Shown piece by piece: positions 59,311 to 64,000 of a stretch of 64,000 nucleotides of DNA. Under the pieces are notes generated by a model that ran no database searches, was not told the DNA's origin, and saw only the letters and a list, made by a program, of their open reading frames with translations. The stretch spans positions 1,240,001 through 1,304,000 of the forward strand of contig JAHYIO010000007.1 of NCBI GenBank assembly GCA_020543525.1. Direction: 5' to 3'. Numbering within the stretch: the first letter of the stretch is position 1; every line of letters begins with the position of its first letter. Source of the DNA: Coriolopsis trogii (lineage: Eukaryota; Basidiomycota; Agaricomycetes; Polyporales; Polyporaceae). The position numbers were made by a program, and so were the translations under genes.

Positions 59311-60494
59311 CATCAGGAAAAGGTCCGGGCTCCGAGGCGCTCTGAGGCGAACTGAGGCGCTCTGACTCAGAACATTTCAGACCATCCCAGAGTTCTGGAC
59401 CCAGAAGGTTCACTTTCTGGCTCCAGAGCGTCCAAGACGCCGTTCAGTCCGTATCAGACCGACTCAGACGATTCCACTCGCTCAAGGGGCGCTATATCAG
59501 GCATTTTATGAACACGCATACGGGGCTAGTATTGATGGACACTAGGAACTACAGAGGGAAGTATACTACCCAACTCGGAGAATGCGGTACTGTATGAAGC
59601 GTCGGGACACAGGACGTATATGTAAGTACGCGGAATGTATAGTACGAAGGTGAAACGGCGGATATGAAATGTAATGGAACAAATATTGAGTAGGAGAAAC
59701 CCTTTAGGACAAAGGCAATTGCGGAGAGGGAGGTAGTAGTGATGAGGTTGCGCACAAGCGTAGCAAGACAGGTGTTTAGGCGGATTTGTGAGACGTCTGT
59801 TGCCCATCAGACACTCGTAGGTTCCTCCAGGGGGCGTTCACCAGATCTGCGGGCATGGTCAAAAATGCACATATGAGAGGAAAAATTGCACGCACATTGT
59901 ATGCCACGGTGGGCCATGTTGTGATACCAGCACCAATCTCACACTGAATGTATTGGAGAGGACACGCACCGAGAACAAAGAGAAGCCGTGCTCCTGTGAG
60001 CTAACCCTCCAGGCGGAAGTCCTTCCCCATAACGGACTCCGCAACCTGTGAGCAGACATGAGGCTACTAAACATAGGCGAGGAGGAAGGCAGAGGAGACT
60101 GACCTAGGCATTCAACCCGTCCGTGAAGCTGGACAGGATCCAGTACTAGCAGCAGGCAGGCTGGACACAAGACGACAACGAAGACGCGAGCTACGAAATG
60201 GAGGTTGACGTTGAAGTTCAAGAAGGACGTTCGGAGGGAGGGGACGCGTCATCATCAGAGCGGAGATTGAATGGTTCCGGATGTTGCCGGAAGGGAGGGA
60301 CGAAGAGAGACGCTGAGGCTCGAGCCATGACACCAACAGTGTCAGTTCATGCAGGACAAGTGCGTGCATCCGGTCAAGACGGACTCAGATGGACCCAGAG
60401 AAACTCAGCCAGTAAGTAGAAATCAGTCGCGGCCAGAGCCGATCAGCATATCTCATAGCTTCAGTCCGGATCAGTTCCGGACCTTTTCCTGATG
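59311..60494. mobile_element. Non-autonomous DNA transposon, 1184 bp, family A copy 2
   Basis: Same terminal inverted repeat as 34073-35327 (CATCAGGAAAAGGTCCGG and its inverse ending at 60494), flanked by TT on both sides (59309-59310 and 60495-60496). Shares subterminal blocks with copy 1, including TTCTGGCTCCAGAGCG at the left and GTAGAAATCAGT at the right. No transposase. It separates the promoter-like remnant from the coding part of F-box-like copy 4. Confidence 0.9.
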
Positions 60495-61440
60495 TTAAAC
60501 TGCCTATCTTTGAGAGCAAGGTAAGTCTCGGAGACTCGAGCTCATGCGCCTCCGACGATTCGAACTTGAGAGTAGCTACTAGCGACGAGTCGTTCATCTG
60601 CTCATCTACTGGTTTCAGATGAATAATAAACCATGCCTCGACCTGGACACTGTATCCGTTGTTATGAGCCACTGCCGTCAAGCAACAATATCGTCGCTCA
60701 TGAGAACTTCGAAGACTCTCTATGGCGAGGGTCTCAGGCATCTTCTCGCGGACGTCTCCATTGTTTGAGAATCCCAGCTTGTCAAGTTCACACAATCCAT
60801 GCAGAAGATCTCCATCGACTGGCCAGTCGGCTATTTTCTTTGCTACTTCAACATCCACGTATTCAAACCATCTGCTGAGGCTGCTTCCGCTCTACTAGTG
60901 AACAGTATACTCCTCGCCGTCAGTCCCACACTCCGACCCATATTCTTGATTGTCGTGGACTTGGACTACATGCTCGAGGCCCAACCCGAACTCGTCACGT
61001 TCATAGCGGAGCTGACCAGCCTTCAGGACTTCGAGTTCAGTATCAGTGGCGATTTCGATTCAGGAGACGGAGACAACGATTCACTTGTCACGGCGCTGCT
61101 CAAGGCAATGCGCTCGCAGATATTCAACGCTTCGACTTGTTCTACGAGCATGCCCCTGCCACCACCGATCTACCACTACTTGCTTCACGCAATAGTCTCA
61201 TGACGCTGCGCAGAGCTTACCCCGGGCACACCCTCTCCAATGTTCAACCCTATCTGCGCCTCTCATCGCTCGACCTCGTCTTCCCGACTATGTCTGTGCC
61301 TTCCCCAACCGAGTGGTCCATTGAGTACGAAACTGGCAGCATAGCCCCACTTGATTTTCGACATACTTCCGTGATTGTCCTTTTTTCTACTGTTTCTGCG
61401 ATTCTCTTTCCAGGGTTCCTACTATAAGCGTCTTGTAGCA
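60495..61440 (+). pseudogene. F-box-like family pseudogene, copy 4
   Basis: A short exon ending GAGAGCAAG with a GTAAGT donor near 60522 and an acceptor TTTCAG near 60620 leads into CLDLDTVSVVMSHCRQATISSLMRTSKTLYGEG, which aligns with the F-box-like helices of the copy at 61659-63295. A TGA near 60767 (IV-stop-ESQLVKF) breaks it, then the frame goes on through LRPIFLIVVDLDYML and DSLVTALLKAMRSQI to about 61140, where the homology moves to another frame (RNSLMTLRRAYPGH, LSSLDLVFP). It fades near 61430. So one stop, at least one frameshift and loss of the C-terminal half. Its promoter was cut off by family A copy 2. Confidence 0.75.
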
Positions 61441-61658
61441 GGTATTCTTTTGTCTTATTCCATATGTATCCTTACAAAGGACTGTACTTACGGCCGTTCG
61501 GAGTCGGAAACTAGTCCACATCTATATCGAACCACTAATCTATCTCAACGGATAGTCAGACACGAATGTGGGCACCCAATGACATTGAGGAAACCTTCTA
61601 CATATCGCGCTTCAGGTGGCATATCCTGCCCTCGGCGCATGGTCCGCCGGCGAAGTGC

Positions 61659-63295
61659 TCAGGAGCTCTTCGTGCCCAGTTCGACAACCTTGTGGGGTTC
61701 CCCAAGGCGCATCAGAGACACTGAGACAAAGTCGAGGCTAGGAGTAGAGTCCTTGAGGTGTTTCGCGATTTCCTGAAGGTGCATCCGCTCGGAGGCGACT
61801 CCATTCGGAAGTCGAGGGGTAGGGCTCCCCAATTCGTTCGCCAACTCCGAGTCCTCGACTTCAGACTCAGACGTGGCGTCTGTGCGGGAGCTCTCGTTCC
61901 AAGCGTTGAGGAAGAGAGCATCTAATACGATATTCAAGGTGCGCAAGCGGAGATACTGCGAGACGTGCTTGACAGCATTCTGAGAGAGGGGGAGAAAATG
62001 TGAGTCATGGTGCAGCGGTGGAGTGGTGTTGCATCGCTGCAAACCGCAGAAGGAAGGGGCAACGTACCAGTACACTCTCAGAGGCTATCGCATTATCACC
62101 TCTCCATCCATCCAACCTAAGCTCCAGTTTCAGCCTCTCGATCTGCGGCGAACGCTCTACGCAGAAGACGGCAAGAAATTGATCCACTTTAAATTCCTCG
62201 TCTTGGCCTTCGACATTCACTTCAAGTTCCACGGTCGTGGGCCTGACGTCGGACAAGACAGCCTGCACATACTCGTAGTCACTCCAGAACGGGACGCACA
62301 TATACGTATAGATCCTCGGGACATGACACGTGAGGCCGAGGAGATAGAGTCCTGCCGGGGAGTCCCCGAGATGGCGCAGCGTGCACCAGGACCCGCACTC
62401 CATCTGGAACTGCTGGTTCATCTCGCGATGTTCTGGCCAATCTTCAATACATATGCCGTTATCGGCACCAGTGTATATTCCCAGATCCACCAGGTTGGGG
62501 AAGGCGTGCAGATAGTGCGACACGTCGACCGCGCATCCGTGATTGATGAACAAGCTGGTCAAACGAGGATAGATCGGGCCGTCGGGAGCAGTCCGCCAGG
62601 ATCTCTCCATCTCGAGTGTCTCTAGCGACTTGCTGGAATCATGCAGGAGTCGGATGAAATCTCGCGAGGTGTTGCCCATCCATGCGCCATCCACGTAGAC
62701 TTCTAAGTCTTCTTCATCGTCCCAGTGGATATTCGCACGAATGAGTTGTGACTGAAGGTCGTCCAATAAGGTAACAAAATGGTCTCCAGCGTTACGCGCC
62801 TCGAGGGAGGTGAGAGTCGTCAATGATGCGATGGTCGCGCCGAGTTTTGGGTGGGACGGGAGTATGCCTTCTGCATCTCCGAGCTGCAGATGCTGTAGCT
62901 TCGAGCATGGGTCACGGGATAGGCGAGTGAGGAGTTTCTCGAGTCTTCCCGCAGTCTCGTCATGAAGAGGACCGGCCATCTCGAGCTGCAACGAGTTGAG
63001 GAAGGAGTCGAGGCCCGACCGTGAAGCACGCTCCATGAACGACACGAACGACGTGAGCTGCTCTCTATCCAGAAGCTCGACCGAGGGCAGGATAAACTTT
63101 GTGCCTTCACGATGCAACATATGACAAGCCTGCATGAGCTTCGTGACTGTCGTCTTCTCCGCATGCTCCATTACGACGAGGAGAATATCGAGATTTAGCC
63201 TCCAATTCGATGTCTGCCGATAAACTCGAATGTTAGTTGAACACGTCAAGTACTGTGAATCTCAGGTAGTGGATATGCGCCACACTCACCTCCAT
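61659..63295 (-). CDS. F-box-like / LRR-type protein, copy 5
   Basis: Three exons: a six-base first exon ATGGAG (63290-63295) with a GTGAGT donor, a long exon 62068-63213 and a last exon 61659-61979, 490 aa in phase. An unspliced start at 63249 is also possible, but a CTAAC branch-like site and GGCAG acceptor just before 63213, and the same gene layout in copies 1 and 3, favour the spliced start. Sequence: LNLDILLVVMEHAEKTTVTKLMQACHMLH (F-box-like helices), SFVSFMERA, then leucine-rich blocks (KLQHLQLGDAEG, LTSLFINHG, YLHAFPNLVDLGIY, PAGLYLLGLTCHVPRIYTY, LSDVRPTTVELEV). No lesion. Probable substrate-receptor of an SCF-type ligase by analogy only. It is the best-preserved member on the right side of the transposon tower. 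Confidence 0.8.
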
Positions 63296-64000
63296 CCCGG
63301 TGGCGGCCTGGGTTTACGGTAGATGGGAGGAGGAAACCAGGAGTCAGCGTCCGAGTCGCTTGTTCAGGTTGTGCTGCCGGTGAGACCATTCTCAAACAAA
63401 ACACGTACAGCGTCTGAATCATTCGTTGTCGGCGTAGATTCCCCATAGCCAGCGCAGCACAGAAAGGCGACATTCCACTGAGCGAAATGCGGAACGGTCC
63501 GCAATCAGCTGAGATCTCTTACATTGTCATAAACGGTTCTCGTCGATGTCTCGGATCCTCGGACTGAGACAGCAGGAGCATCGTGGATTCATCGTTCTTT
63601 CGGATGGTCGCGTATCGTTGCTTTGTAAAGGCAGGCAAGAAAGACAGAGGCACGCGATTCAATGGACGAAAACTCAAGGTTCGTTGTAGGGCGTTTGCCA
63701 GCGGACCGGTCCTCCCCGGTTCAAGAAGCGGGCGCCAGTGAAGCCATCGTTGGGCTGGCCTCCGCTGTCCTCCCCTCTCGCATTTCCTGCGCTCTCTGTC
63801 AGCTCATTGTCGGATCACTACGTGCTCTATCGCGAGCAACATGTAGCCTTGTCCTCGCGAGATCTCACCCTCCCAGGACAATGAGGAAGGCGAGAAGCAC
63901 GGATACTACTACAAGGACTGGCAGCAAGGATAGCGAGCTTGAGGACAGCAAAGGTAACTAGGCCGCGAGAAGCCGCGCCCATGTAGGGCCTTGGATGGGT
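63296..64000. other. Right edge, no firm gene
   Basis: Promoter of copy 5 (minus) must start here. A possible first exon on the plus strand (63881-63953, MRKARSTDTTTRTGSKDSE, followed by GTAACT) would belong to a gene cut by the window edge; support is only an ATG and a donor-like site. Confidence 0.2.

Noticed and set aside
59859..60221. 120-codon hydrophobic minus-strand frame inside family A copy 2
   Set aside because: The matching place in copy 1 does not conserve the frame well enough to claim a cargo gene.

Overview
The window comes from a filamentous basidiomycete, most likely a wood-decaying white-rot polypore. Genes are cut by many short introns of about 50-70 bases with GT...AG borders. 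A class II-type laccase, an AA9 copper monooxygenase and two GH79 glycosidases sit close together. DUF6593, DUF6532 and a family of F-box-like genes typical of Agaricomycetes are present, and the mobile DNA is Plavaka-type and Ty3/gypsy chromovirus-type. No bacterial-style operon, CRISPR array or tRNA gene was seen.

Layout. 1-2652: 3' end of a very Thr/Ser/Glu-rich mucin-like protein. 3195-4013: broken F-box-like gene. 4512-6507 (minus): complete laccase of 8 exons (528 aa). 9934-10318: small secreted protein. 10842-11720 (minus): NF-YC/HAP5, divergent from 11944-13723, the AAA+ ATPase RVB1 (7 exons, 477 aa). 15578-16346: DUF6593 protein. 17170-18342 and 19007-20155: tandem AA9 pair, first dead, second intact (244 aa). 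20393-21683 (minus): NAD(P)-binding Rossmann protein. 22918-24463: F-box-like gene. 25712-27496 and 29068-31026: tandem GH79 pair, the second with a C-terminal membrane anchor.

31281-63295 is an F-box-like gene cluster with alternating orientation (+, -, +, -) that has been heavily invaded. A 1255 bp non-autonomous element (34073-35327) splits the second gene with a TA duplication, and the two halves still align in frame. Between the second and third genes sits a Plavaka transposon (36248-59191, minus) carrying its transposase and a divergent DUF6532 gene. Two gypsy chromoviruses are nested in it. Gypsy-1 (36253-42967, minus) has 310 bp LTRs with no difference that I can see and lies five bases inside one Plavaka tip. 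Gypsy-2 (45101-53922, plus) has LTRs differing at 8 of 488 sites and cuts the transposase. A 532 bp hAT-like MITE with an 8 bp duplication lies inside the 5' LTR of gypsy-2. A second 1184 bp non-autonomous element (59311-60494) lies upstream of the third, decayed F-box-like gene.

How the genes relate: laccase, AA9 monooxygenase and GH79 enzymes all act outside the cell on lignocellulose or its glucuronic-acid decorations. RVB1 and NF-YC are housekeeping nuclear genes sharing a 223 bp divergent promoter. The right half is best read as a stratigraphy of insertions: Plavaka first, then gypsy-2, then the hAT MITE inside it, with gypsy-1 the youngest long insertion. Exon borders were read by eye from splice consensus, family alignment from memory and phase checks; they have not been tested against transcripts.
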